Assembly (NCBI GenBank): GCA_032209605.1
Contig: JASFXZ010000038.1
Span: 3,720,001 to 3,784,000 of the forward strand
Direction: 5' to 3'
Source of the DNA: Mactromeris polynyma
Lineage: Eukaryota > Mollusca > Bivalvia > Venerida > Mactridae
Length of the DNA: 64,000 bases
Shown piece by piece: positions 48,419 through 57,738 of the stretch; position 1 is the first letter of the stretch; each line of letters begins with the position of its first letter. The translations under genes and the position numbers were made by a program. The notes under the pieces are model-generated. The model had not been told where the DNA came from. It ran no database searches and saw only the letters and a program-made list of their open reading frames with translations.

Positions 48419-48820
48419 AGGTGGCCCTGTGGCTCAGTGGTTAACGCTGCTGACTACGAATCCGAATGTCGTGTGTTCGATCCCTCGTCTCGCAGGATAA
48501 AACAGAAATGCTTTTCAGTGTTTCCCACCTAACATAGTACTGGCATGTAACCAGGAAAGTACTGGGTAGATTCCAGGAAAGTACTGGTTAGATGCCAGGA
48601 AAATGGTAACTGTACGATGGGACTCATTGGCACTGTGCAGTGACCGTTTTTGGCTTCAAAAGGTGTCTGTTTGACCTATACTGCTCTACTGGCAGGTAAA
48701 TTTCCCCCTTCGGTTTCAAAAAGTATATTTATGGTATGCGGGGGACATACCGGGTCGACCAAAATACCATTACAAAATGTGAGCGGCGACGGGCGACCTC
48801 ATAAACACAGTAATACAAAA
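48419..48820 (+). mobile_element. tRNA-derived SINE, Arg-like head
   Basis: The head has an A box (TGGCTCAGTGGTTAACG), an anticodon region CTGACTACGAATCC readable as ACG (Arg type) and a B box (TGTTCGATCCC) at tRNA spacing, the internal RNA polymerase III promoter of a SINE. The body holds three imperfect copies of CCAGGAAAGTACTGG. The right end GAGCGGCGACGGGCGACCTC then runs into A-rich DNA. The 89-codon frame at 48650-48919 is not a gene. This SINE differs from the 52.3/53.3-kb type. Confidence 0.8.
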
Positions 48821-49530
48821 TCAAAAAAAATGTTAGAACGACTGCGCCGAAACAAAAAACTTAACAGTGTACCAAAATATCGCAATAGGTTCTCTACGCG
48901 TGATTGCTCAGTAAAATGATAACAAATGATAACAGACACCAACTACCAAGTTTCTTCCCCATAAACAGAAGCATACTGATAACGAATCAATTCAATTATA
49001 CTGGGCTTTAATTAACATGCTCCATATGATATTCATTTACCATATTACACGCTTGGTTTGGCATTTAAGCTCCGGACGTTTCTGTATGTCTAATATAGCA
49101 AGATTGATATCGATCAGTGCGGATTCTATAGTTAATATCTTCCCAGCCTCCATCTGGGAGATGTGGACGTCCAACTGAGATGATATATGGCTAATATAGT
49201 CACAGTAAAACCTGATTAAATTCGGCGGAAGTTCCCATGATTTATTCTTTCCCTAGTATTGAACAACTGACCAATAATGAATAGCAATCTAGTAAGAATT
49301 GATGTATAAACATTTTCACCGCGCTTGTTAGGAGTCGCTGCTATTTCACTGGCTTCATGTACATATATTGATACTTAATTGTCTGTCTATACGCCGGAAA
49401 TCCTCACAATACGTCTTGTCCCGCTTATTATTCGTGGAGTTGGTTAAAAACATGTCATTTATAGTCATTGGCATCATGCGATTGTTGGAGAAATTGTGTT
49501 AGAAGTATATTAGCGTTCAAAAATATATGT
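48821..49530. other. Non-coding DNA, nothing recognised
   Basis: No supported feature. Confidence 0.5.
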
Positions 49531-49712
49531 ACAGTGAAACCTTACTTTAATACCACCTAAATAATAAGGCCATCTCGAAATTAAGAACACATTTTCAAGT
49601 CCATTCTCACTGATTTGCTCTTTTATTGAATCTCATTATTAAGACCACCTCAGTAATATAAGACCATTTTTCAAGGGTCCCAAAGGTGGTCGCATCATTG
49701 AGGTGTTGCTGT
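49531..49712 (+). mobile_element. MITE family C
   Basis: ACAGTGAAACCTTACTTTAA to TGAGGTGTTGCTGT; both terminal repeats are present with substitutions. Confidence 0.86.
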
Positions 49713-50038
49713 TTTTTGTTTAAAAAATGAAGTTTTGAATTTAGCGAATGATAAAAACATTATTTTTATCGAGAAATATCAAGAAACAAAACGCGTCCAG
49801 GCCACTGTAATTTTTTTGTGACAGTGACCAGTCTGTCTTTGTAAATGCCCGAAATGTCCCCTTCAGTGGTCTACTTTAGTTGGTGATCTGGAAAAGAGAG
49901 TTTGTTTTACTTGTATGCATTTTTGTTAAACTTGGAGTGTCTACTTGACATAGTTGCATTTTTCACAGATTTGCGACTACATGTACACTCATATTTTTTA
50001 ACTTCTGAACCTTTCAATCAAAATAAGTAGAATGGATG
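49713..50038. other. Non-coding DNA between two family C copies
   Basis: No supported feature. Confidence 0.5.
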
Positions 50039-50218
50039 TAAATTAAATCCCACGTAAAGACCACCTTAAAAGTAAGACCACTTCATTAATATGACCGAAT
50101 TGTCAAGGTCCCGTCTCAATTTTTCTTTCACATTTTAACTCAATAATCATCCAACCTCATTGTTAAGACCGACTCTCATCTGAACCAATGGGGGTCTTAG
50201 TATTGAGATTTCACGGTA
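50039..50218 (+). mobile_element. MITE family C, strongly diverged copy
   Basis: AAAGACCACCTTAAAAGTAA and GTCTTAGTATTGAGATTTCA with CGGTA at the end; recognisable but one of the oldest copies. Confidence 0.75.
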
Positions 50219-50320
50219 TGCTAATGAAGACTAATTGTCCTGATTAATATTCATAACGACTATTTACCGCACTAGATTACATGTATTATTCATAATATAT
50301 ACCAGAATGTACGATTGCAG

Positions 50321-50520
50321 CCATTTTTTCAGTTTTGGGGAAAGTATAGCGGGTCCTTTTGATAGGGGAAATTTGCATCATGAATCACCAAATGTGAGTA
50401 TTTATAAGACTAGAATTTAAAATAATTTTACCGAAGGGGAATTTTCTTTCTAAGTAGTGGAGAAATGTTTACTTTTTTCTTTGGGGAATAGGGCCCAATT
50501 TCGGCCCCAAATTTGCTATA
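50321..50520 (-). repeat. Dispersed repeat family E, inverted copy
   Basis: GGTCCTTTTGATAGGGGAAA, GGGGAATTTTCTTTCTAAGT and ATTTCGGCCCCAAATTTG form the reverse complement of 57548-57738 and 61606-61800. Confidence 0.87.
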
Positions 50521-51164
50521 AAAAGTGCTGTATTATGATGACAGTGAATGTGCTTGTTTTAACATGATTTCACGCCCGATTTATTCATAATTTTACTTCG
50601 TTATGATGTGAAATGATGAATGGAGAGTCACTTATGGTATTCCATAGTTGGTCGTATTTCTGATGTGATCACTTGCAAACATCGTATGATCGGACAACCA
50701 TTTCCCACACAATTTCATCATAATGTTCACTTGATTTGTCCTTGATTTGTCTATAAATACATTATGTACTTCCAAACCAGCCCTACTTAACTTGGTTATC
50801 TGTCTTCACATCCTTCAGGAATCCTTGACTTCATTTAGCACAATCTAATTATCTCTTGTTACCATATTCTGTCAATTTTCTGATGAATTATAATTATTTA
50901 ATTACGGAAAGTGGTCTCAGAGAATTCGGGAAAGAGGCAGATTAGCGAATACTCGCAAGAGAATACGGGCGGTTCTTGGATTAGGCCGGTCGTAATAAAT
51001 TGTTTGTTGGTGATACAGTAAGATGGTCGATGAATCAAGTTTGTCTAGATTGTTCCTGTGTGTATCTATTAAGAACAAGGAAACTACATGAAACAATCAA
51101 GCAAGGGAGAACTAAAAGCAATTAAATCGGGACTGATTTCGGTGGGTCGAGGGCACCTCAAACA
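50521..51164. other. Non-coding DNA, nothing recognised
   Basis: No supported feature. Confidence 0.5.
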
Positions 51165-51235
51165 CGGCTCTAGAAATCCACCAGTCCGACGTTCCGGACT
51201 AGTCTTATGCTGAATCAAAATACCGGCGTTGACTC
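51165..51235 (+). repeat. Family H-associated fragment
   Basis: GGACTAGTCTTATGCTGAAT with GGCTCTAGAAATCCACCAG matches, inverted, the outer part of the 55.9-kb family H copy (about 56020-56095). Confidence 0.7.
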
Positions 51236-51500
51236 CTATTACTGTCATTGCAATATTAGTTGAGAATGCCGTGTTGGTGTAAACAATGTCTGTTGATCAA
51301 TATTTTCTAAAACATTTTTCCTTCATTTTTCATTGGCTGACCACCTCAGTTTATAACCGTTCTGAAGTAAATACAAACATATTATAAATTCAACACGGTA
51401 TATCCGTAACCGTGAAATCGTGAAACCGAAGACCCATGTTTTGGTTTTTTTGTGAATCCATTTCCAGAATCGTGATTTGACATTATTTTGGATATGAAAT
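51236..51500. other. Non-coding DNA, nothing recognised
   Basis: Covers the gap before the small GC-rich repeat. Confidence 0.4.
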
Positions 51501-51504
51501 ATTG

Positions 51505-51622
51505 TACCGCGGTATCATAGTCGTGGCGCTTCGCTTCGTATACCGCGGTATCGTGCCTATCGCGCTTCGCTTCGCACCGTTGCATCGTACCATCACGTTG
51601 TATTGGGCTTCGCTGCGAGAAC
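51505..51622 (+). repeat. Small degenerate GC-rich tandem repeat
   Basis: Three degenerate copies of ACCGCGGTATCATAGTCG plus GCGCTTCGCTTCG, about 33-40 bp each; one of the most GC-rich spots in the window. Frames through it (51382-51624 minus, 51502-51717 plus) are by-products. Confidence 0.7.
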
Positions 51623-51884
51623 ATGTCACTTGTATGGCATTCATAGTCACTAGTTTACATCAAAACGTGGTGTCATTAGTTGATATACAAGTCATGTTGA
51701 ATCAAAACCTCGTATGAAACTTTGCAAGAAAAGTGCATATGACGGGCATAAGTCAATATATAAAAATAGGCAAAACATTTACACATGTACTACAACGGAC
51801 GTATAAACATGCATGGTTGTACTACAAATAATCTGAATATACAGGTAATAAATGTTCGTAAAACTATAAATACCGGTATTCTTA

Positions 51885-52055
51885 TATTAATAATTAGACC
51901 ACATTTGGGACCCCTGAAAACTGGTCTTCTTAATGTGGTGGTCTAAATATTGAGGCAGAATAAAGAGAAGAACAGTGAAAATGAACTTGACAATAGTGGT
52001 CTTAATTTGGAGGTAGTCTTATTATTGAGGTGGTCTTTAAGTTAGGTTTTACTAC
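51885..52055 (-). mobile_element. MITE family C, inverted
   Basis: GGTCTAAATATTGAGGCAGA and TCTTATTATTGAGGTGGTCT, ending TTAGGTTTTACTACA. The left terminal repeat is not clear. Its right end starts the duplicated segment S. Confidence 0.83.
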
Positions 52056-52320
52056 ACATACAACGAACGATATGTTCATTATTTTTATTTTACGCCTGGT
52101 CATATCAGAAAGTTTACCCGCTAAAACTGGCAATCTAGTCTTGTTTCTATATGATATGGTCATCACTTGGCTAATATTTCTCTCCATGAAGTCTGTAAGA
52201 TTAGTTTTCATCGATTTCGTGATGTTCTTATTGTTGGTCAGAATTAATACATTTTTGTAGGGTTATAAAACGGACACCCATGTTTCATGTCTGAATGACA
52301 ATCTCGTTAAAACTTGATAT
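52045..52320 (+). repeat. Duplicated segment S, copy 1
   Basis: 276 bp from GGTTTTACTACACATAC to CTCGTTAAAACTTGATAT, present again at 52561-52836 with about three substitutions. It can be read as a hydrophobic peptide of 60-76 codons, but all three differences change amino acids, so coding selection is not supported. Confidence 0.9.
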
Positions 52321-52322
52321 AT

Positions 52323-52556
52323 GCTACCATGTAGCGGATCCGTAGTCCAGTGGTAACGCGCTGGACTAGTAATCCAGGGATCGCAGGTTCGATTCCCCGC
52401 TCCATCACTGACAGTACTAACAGTCTTTCGGACGAGACTTTAAAAACCGAGGTCCCGTGTATGATGCTTTACATCGAGCACGTAAAAGAACCAGGTCTGC
52501 TTCTGGAACTGGGGCATCTCCTGTATCATTAACTATCCTCCAAAAATCTAAAATGA
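52323..52556 (+). mobile_element. tRNA-derived SINE, Thr-like head, copy 1
   Basis: A box TAGTCCAGTGGTAACGCG, anticodon arm CTGGACTAGTAATCCAG (five-pair stem, AGT loop, Thr type) and perfect B box GGTTCGATTCC form an almost intact tRNA-like head. A conserved-looking body with TTTCGGACGAGACTTT and CCGAGGTCCCGTGT follows, resembling the central domains shared by several invertebrate SINE superfamilies (class not verified). It lacks the tail present in copy 2 and is sandwiched between two copies of segment S. Confidence 0.88.
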
Positions 52557-52560
52557 GTGA

Positions 52561-52836
52561 GGTTTTACTACACATACAACGAACGATATGTTCATTAATT
52601 TTATTTTACGCCTGGTCATATCAGAAAGTTTACCCGCTAAAACTGGCAATCTAGTCGTGTTTCTATATGATATGGTCATCACTTGGCTAATATTTCTCTC
52701 CATGAAGCCTGTAAGATTAGTTTTCATCGATTTCGTGATGTTCTTATTGTTGGTCAGAATTAATACATTTTTGTAGGGTTATAAAACGGACACCCATGTT
52801 TCATGTCTGAATGACAATCTCGTTAAAACTTGATAT
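52561..52836 (+). repeat. Duplicated segment S, copy 2
   Basis: Near-identical to 52045-52320. The base pairs just before it (TGAGGTTTTAC) repeat the family C end that precedes copy 1. Confidence 0.9.
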
Positions 52837-53292
52837 ATTAATCTAACTCCAAATCCTTGAGAATATTTATATATTCTAATATGATTCCACTTTTACGAGA
52901 GTTCATGATCTTGTTACGTTCACCATGTATATTCATAAGGGGTATTCCAACAATGGTCGTTCACCGATATTTGCTACAAATACGACATCCTTTTGGCAAT
53001 GGCAATTGGTTCCGAGGTTTACAAGGCAAACATCGGGTCACGCAAATGTGAAGGCAATGACGTGCGCGAGCTGCCAGTTCTGGGAATATTGGAAGAAACT
53101 GATTATTAACAAAGAACTAAAGATTCCACAATCATTAGCCACATAATAAGAAAACTAAAAAAATGTAATTAAAAATGGCATTAATGACCCCGGTGGTTCT
53201 AGTTATTAATTTGACGCTATGACTTCTTGCTTCAGTGAACCAGTTATCTGTCATCTTTAATATAAGCACCGCCTGTGGATAGGGTCCCGTGT
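52837..53292. other. Non-coding DNA between SINE copies
   Basis: Open frames at 52857-53146 show no domain. Confidence 0.45.
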
Positions 53293-53600
53293 AGCTACCA
53301 TGTAGCGGATCCGTAGTCCAGTGGTAACGCGCTGGACTAGTAATCCAGGGATCGCAGGTTCGATTCCCCGCTCCATCACTGACAGTACTAACAGTCTTTC
53401 GGACGAGACTTTAAAAACCGAGGTCCCGTGTATGATGCTTTACATCGAGCACGAAAAAGAACCAGGTCTGCTTCTGGAACTGGGGCATCTCCTGTATCAT
53501 TAACTATCCTCCAAAAATCTAAAATGACTAACATTCTTCCGGAGGCGTCGCCCATATGGGAAACCGGTGGCGACGATAAATAAACGCAAATACAAACAAA
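53293..53600 (+). mobile_element. tRNA-derived SINE, Thr-like head, copy 2 (longer)
   Basis: The first 234 bp equal 52323-52556 except for one base near 53453 (GAAAAAG against GTAAAAG). It continues into GGCGTCGCCCATATGGGAAA and CCGGTGGCGACGATAAATAA and an A-rich end, the expected SINE tail. The same GCTACCATGTAGCGGATCC starts both copies. Confidence 0.9.
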
Positions 53601-53609
53601 GCGTTCCGG

Positions 53610-53800
53610 TTTGGCTCGGTTTATTTATTTTTTTGTAATGGGGCTTTAATTCACATAAACAGCCAGGGTCATGTAATGACTTTTCCGGCTATTTGGGTGG
53701 AGGAAGACCCCAAGGTGTCCCTTCTAGCAATATTTGGGCACAGGCGGACACCTTGGTAGAACCATCGTCCTTTCACAAACCAGCTGGATAGTTTCCTCGT
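53610..53800. repeat. Probable further dispersed repeat with hairpin
   Basis: Contains GGTGGAGGAAGACCCCAAGG and an 11-bp inverted pair CCAAGGTGTCC/GGACACCTTGG (about 53712 and 53748). The layout resembles GTGGAGGAAACC-type repeats of invertebrate genomes; no second copy was seen in this window. Confidence 0.4.
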
Positions 53801-54246
53801 ATTGTTTAAATTTTGAAATGAAATTGTGAGTTAAGAGTCCTGTCTCACTTTCTTAGGTATGTAAGTGAAACTTCATAATTCATAATAAAATGCATTGAAT
53901 AGTTATCCCTGTTGTCTTACGTAGTCCCCAAGTAAAGATTATGAATTGTAACAACTTTGAATGGTACTCTAGTTTTTGGTATAAAATGAAGTGACTTTGA
54001 ACAATAATGGTATCCAAGAATTTTCAATTTCTGAGAGAGAGAATAAGTTGCTACAGGGAGTGCCACATACATAAGACAGTGCCTCCCCACACAGACCTCC
54101 GGGTAAACAACAATCCATAAAACATAAGGCATTTTAGTAGGTTCAAGAGTACATACGTAATGGAACAGAGGCGTAAGGAATGGCCTGGTCGACCAAAATG
54201 GGCATAATTCGAACAATATTAATCCATAGTTGTCCATATTATCCTA
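53801..54246. other. Unassigned DNA with a 106-codon minus frame
   Basis: The minus frame 53917-54237 starts with ATG and includes CVGRHCLMYVALPVATYSLS. I recognise no family and see no splice or start support, so it is not called a gene. Confidence 0.3.
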
Positions 54247-54247
54247 C

Positions 54248-54345
54248 ACACTCGTCGAGTGAAAAACACGGTATAAAACATGTGTCAAGTAAGAATACTC
54301 TATGTCCAGTAGTCATAAAATGAAGTGAACTTTTACTCGAGTGTT
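54248..54345. mobile_element. Possible very short inverted-repeat element
   Basis: ACACTCGTCGAGTGAAAAAC at the left and GTGAACTTTTACTCGAGTGT at the right are imperfect inverted repeats around about 60 bp of non-coding DNA. Seen once only. Confidence 0.35.
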
Positions 54346-54888
54346 ACCAAGGAGACGCCGACACCGACCCCGACGATAATCAAATGATGTCAATCGCACA
54401 TCGTTTATTTTTAGAGTATTTCTATGTGAAAAATATGTGAAAAGAATCTGCTCGGAAGAAACAAGACAATTTTAGTCAGGACGAATACCCGGGTGGATGG
54501 ATTCGTCGGTATTCATTAAACAAACAATTTGAGTATGGATGGCTTGATTGAACGATATAATTTGAACTCTATGTAGTCTTACACTGAACTGTTGTGTGAA
54601 CCATAAATACATGCATCTGGTCGTAAACATGTGGATTTCAGGTCCCAGACGATATTATTCCGATAAAAAGTCGACGTCCATGAATATTTCATCACGTCTC
54701 GCTTTTTTAATGATATTTTACATTTTTACTTCCCGTATGTGCGAATGGAGAAAATAAAATCGTAAGTCGTAAAACCTGATTTACTCACTGATCGTACAAT
54801 TTGTCACGTGACCGAGTTGATCAAAATGACATAGTATTCGTCCGGTAAATCTTGCGGTGCGGTGTAAAAAATCGAATAAGAAATATAT
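54346..54888. other. Non-coding DNA, nothing recognised
   Basis: No supported feature. Confidence 0.5.
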
Positions 54889-55101
54889 GAGCGCTGCTAT
54901 AGGATTTACAACCTCTTCTGTAAGTGACGGCATTTCAAGAAAACGCAACATGTGATGTCACTTTTTGCAAGCAGGAAATAATATTTACTCCATATGGTCA
55001 CTTCGTTTTCATACTGCCATGTGGTGCAAATATTGCTGTCAGTATGTGGTGAACGTCACATGTCACTTAAAGAAGAGGTTTGAAATCGTACAGCGGTGCT
55101 C
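54889..55101 (+). mobile_element. Foldback MITE family B
   Basis: GAGCGCTGCTATAGGATTTA to GAAATCGTACAGCGGTGCTC. An internal deletion removes part of the right arm (TGTCACTTAAAG joined directly), so it is shorter than the 26.8-kb copy. Confidence 0.87.
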
Positions 55102-55417
55102 ACATATTCTTCGAAAAAATCACTACATTTTTGTATTTCTAAAGAGTATCTAATAGTGTCTACAATTCACTATTTTATGGTATGTCGGCATTTAACATAA
55201 TTTTTATAGCACTGCGCATAATAACAGGAAGTTACGCGCACAGTGAGAAGAGGCTCCTGACGTTCTATGGTTGGTGCGGGCACTGCCTTTGAACCAGTAT
55301 GATAAAATATGGAAATAAGTAGCACCACGAAATTAAATAAGAAATAATTCGATATAATTACTGATAAATAGGATTAGCAAGAATGCAAAATATTTTTATG
55401 ATTTGTTTGGAATCGCG
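55102..55417. other. Non-coding DNA, nothing recognised
   Basis: No supported feature. Confidence 0.5.
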
Positions 55418-55660
55418 ATGGCGGGCGATAACATTATCTCGTTAAAACACGCAGCGGCCGAGAGGTTTGCGAGATTTACTGCAATTCTAGTCCGTGTCTA
55501 TTTAATTCCGTGGTACCACTGGGAATACAAATGGCGGGTATGGAGAACAGCTCGGAACTACACAACTGTTAGATATGGAGATATAGCAACACAGTTTAAG
55601 TTATATACAGTAAAGCCTCACCTTAAGACCACCCTAATAATAAGAACTTCCCACAATTAA
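55418..55660 (+). CDS. Hypothetical frame ending in a family C MITE
   Basis: ATG at 55418 in GCGATGGCGG opens 80 codons. The first 62 (MAGDNIISLKHAAAERFARF, then a Trp/Tyr/Arg-rich stretch) lie in DNA of about half G+C, well above the flanks. The last codons are read from the MITE that starts at 55607, so any original frame was interrupted there. It might be a 5' exon or a promoter patch; GATGGCGGGC and AAATGGCGGG resemble YY1-type sites. No domain recognised. Confidence 0.25.
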   Translation: MAGDNIISLKHAAAERFARFTAILVRVYLIPWYHWEYKWRVWRTARNYTTVRYGDIATQFKLYTVKPHLKTTLIIRTSHN

Positions 55661-55756
55661 GAACATAGGCCCAATGCTCTTTATTCTACTTCAATATTAA
55701 GACCATCTCAATAAGAAATCCAGTTTCCAGGGGTTTTATCATTGAGGTTTTACTGT
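55607..55756 (+). mobile_element. MITE family C, short copy
   Basis: ACAGTAAAGCCTCACCTTAA to TTGAGGTTTTACTGT; both terminal repeats intact, interior about 30 bp shorter than usual. Confidence 0.88.
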
Positions 55757-55899
55757 AACTAAAATAACAATACTAAAAACGTTTGAGTAAGATAGAAATT
55801 AACTTACCCATCAAACACCCAACAATATAAAAGAACAATTCTAGCATTGGTACAGCACAACCTTTATAGAGCAACAATATGACCAAAGGTTTGGCTGTT

Positions 55900-56095
55900 G
55901 TTGACAGGTTATACCTGTTAATATTCACATGTTTGTGTTTGTGGGATTCTAAGGTTTGACTTACAACTGAACAATTGCTGATGTTGGTTAGCTTTAAAAA
56001 CAGACATGTCCGTGACTAACTTCAACTCAACTGCTGGTAGCCCGATTCAGCATAAGACTAGTCCGGGACGTTTGGCTAGTGAATTTCTAAAGCCC
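55900..56095 (-). repeat. Dispersed repeat family H, inverted copy
   Basis: GTGGGATTCTAAGGTTTGAC, TGAACAATTGCTGATGTTGG and GCATAAGACTAGTCCGGGAC. It combines sequence shared with 11738-11800, 19950-20000 and 51165-51235 and so shows the family's fuller left end. Confidence 0.8.
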
Positions 56096-56494
56096 TGACT
56101 GTTATTGTAGGGAGGTTATAGCTCAATGAAGGGCCACTCTTATCAATGTTGCAACGTACAGTACGATATGCCGTAAAAATCTAGACATCTTCTTTTCGTA
56201 AAGTTTGAAGTTCATGCCAATTTTAACTTCTCAGTCGATATTAAGTAAACATGAATGATTGAAATGAGACCCAGTCACCGGCTCAATTTATTGTCAGAAC
56301 ACAAAACAAACAGTGTAATAGATTTTCTCGCGAGCTAGGAAGCGCATCTCATTTTCGCCTCCATTAGTCGAACTACGTGAAGTCAATATACTTTTGTCTA
56401 TGGGAGCGTTTGGAAAATTTCTTTGTATGTTATGACGGGCGATCAATCATGTGGTTACCGTTGATTGATAAGCATGTATACATTCTACAATAGC
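56096..56494. other. Non-coding DNA, nothing recognised
   Basis: No supported feature. Confidence 0.5.
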
Positions 56495-56710
56495 ATGGAG
56501 GCGGCAGTCAATCATTCGCTGAAAAAACGTGTGATTGCCGAAATGCTGGGAAATCAAATGTGTCTACCTTGGCTTGTTCTTGTCATAAATTGTTTAGGGA
56601 AAGATGGGTTTTTGCTGTATTTAGTATTTAACCATCAGTATAAGACGTTTGAATCTGACGCTGTCGAATATCAAGATATCATATCCAGAAATTATCGACA
56701 CTATTCGTGA
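56495..56710 (+). CDS. Hypothetical 71-codon frame
   Basis: ATG at 56495 (AGCATGGAGG) starts MEAAVNHSLKKRVIAEMLGN, then a hydrophobic stretch (CLPWLVLVINCLG) and a polar C-terminus, stop at 56708-56710. No domain, splice site or neighbour supports it; listed because start context and composition are better than average here. Confidence 0.2.
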   Translation: MEAAVNHSLKKRVIAEMLGNQMCLPWLVLVINCLGKDGFLLYLVFNHQYKTFESDAVEYQDIISRNYRHYS

Positions 56711-57140
56711 GTTAGCTCCCCTTAATTAGCATTTAGCCAATATATATATACAATGTATATATAGATTGTTTCCCTTTAGTTCACAAAAATTATATCGATG
56801 TCAAACTAATACGGCATAGTGTAGCAATGATGATCTTTATTACACTGTAATTAGCTAATCTAATGACTCGTAGAAGATCCATTTTGTATACTTGTACTTT
56901 TTTCGATGTATTTGATATATAAAGCTTCTATCGTTGTAACAAAAATCGGCAACATTTTCCTGGTACATGTAGGTTGCTGAGAGTTATGTCCCAAGGCCTG
57001 GTGTTAACAGAGAATCTCATGTGAATCTACCTGTCATGTGACAATGTGAGTTAAAGTTGAACAACTGAGTAGTCCCGACTGTACCAAAGCAACTATTATA
57101 CAGAAATGTGAGCATAACCAAAATGAATGTTTATTGGAAT
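56711..57140. other. Non-coding DNA, nothing recognised
   Basis: A short TA-rich palindromic stretch lies near 56740-56765. Confidence 0.5.
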
Positions 57141-57297
57141 ACAGTAAAACCTCACTTAAAGACCACCTCAAAAATAATACCACCTCAAAATTAAGACCAC
57201 AAATTGTCAAGTCTATTTTTAATTATATATTAAGACCACCTCAATAAGAAGACCAGTTTTGTGTCCCAAACGTGGTCTTATAATTGAGGTTTTACTT
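57141..57297 (+). mobile_element. MITE family C
   Basis: ACAGTAAAACCTCACTTAAA to TTGAGGTTTTACTTTA, with an internal deletion of the CATTTTCACTG section. Confidence 0.88.
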
Positions 57298-57547
57298 TAA
57301 ATTCGTAAACAAATTGGATATGAAATTACAATAACATCAGGATGGATTTGTCTCTGTGAAATTTCTTCAGTTCCGACAATGACGCGAGAAATCACACATT
57401 AAATGTTTTTCGCGGACGAGAAAATCTCGCCATTTGATTTCCTTAGATTGTAGTTCTACCGATTGTAGTTCTGATATAAGGACATAATAACAGTTGTATT
57501 CTTCTAGAATCCGTAATACCAGTCTATATTACATTGTACGGTTGTAG

Positions 57548-57738
57548 CCCTTTTTATATGGCAAATTTGGGGCCGATATTGGTCCCCATTGTCCAAAGAA
57601 AAAATATATAGTTTACTTAGAAAGAAAATTCCCCTTGAGTAAAATAATTTTAGCCTTATAAATACCCAATTTGTCATGATGCAAATTTCCCCTATCAAAA
57701 GGTCCCGCCATACTTCCCTAAAACTTAAAGAAATGGCT
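57548..57738 (+). repeat. Dispersed repeat family E
   Basis: GGGGCCGATATTGGTCCCCA, TTAGAAAGAAAATTCCCCTT and CCCCTATCAAAAGGTCCCGC, same order as 61606-61800. Confidence 0.88.

Noticed and set aside
48650..48919. 89-codon plus frame with a basic C-terminus
   Set aside because: Lies across the SINE body and its tail.
52340..52412. Functional tRNA-Thr gene (also at 53308-53380 and 48421-48490)
   Set aside because: Acceptor stem ends do not pair, the head is fused to a SINE body, and it occurs in near-identical dispersed or duplicated copies.
52051..52776. Hydrophobic 60-76-codon frames in segment S as a duplicated small membrane protein
   Set aside because: All observed differences between copies change amino acids and no start or promoter support exists.
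53917..54237. 106-codon minus frame
   Set aside because: No recognisable domain or gene structure; kept only as a note in the region entry.
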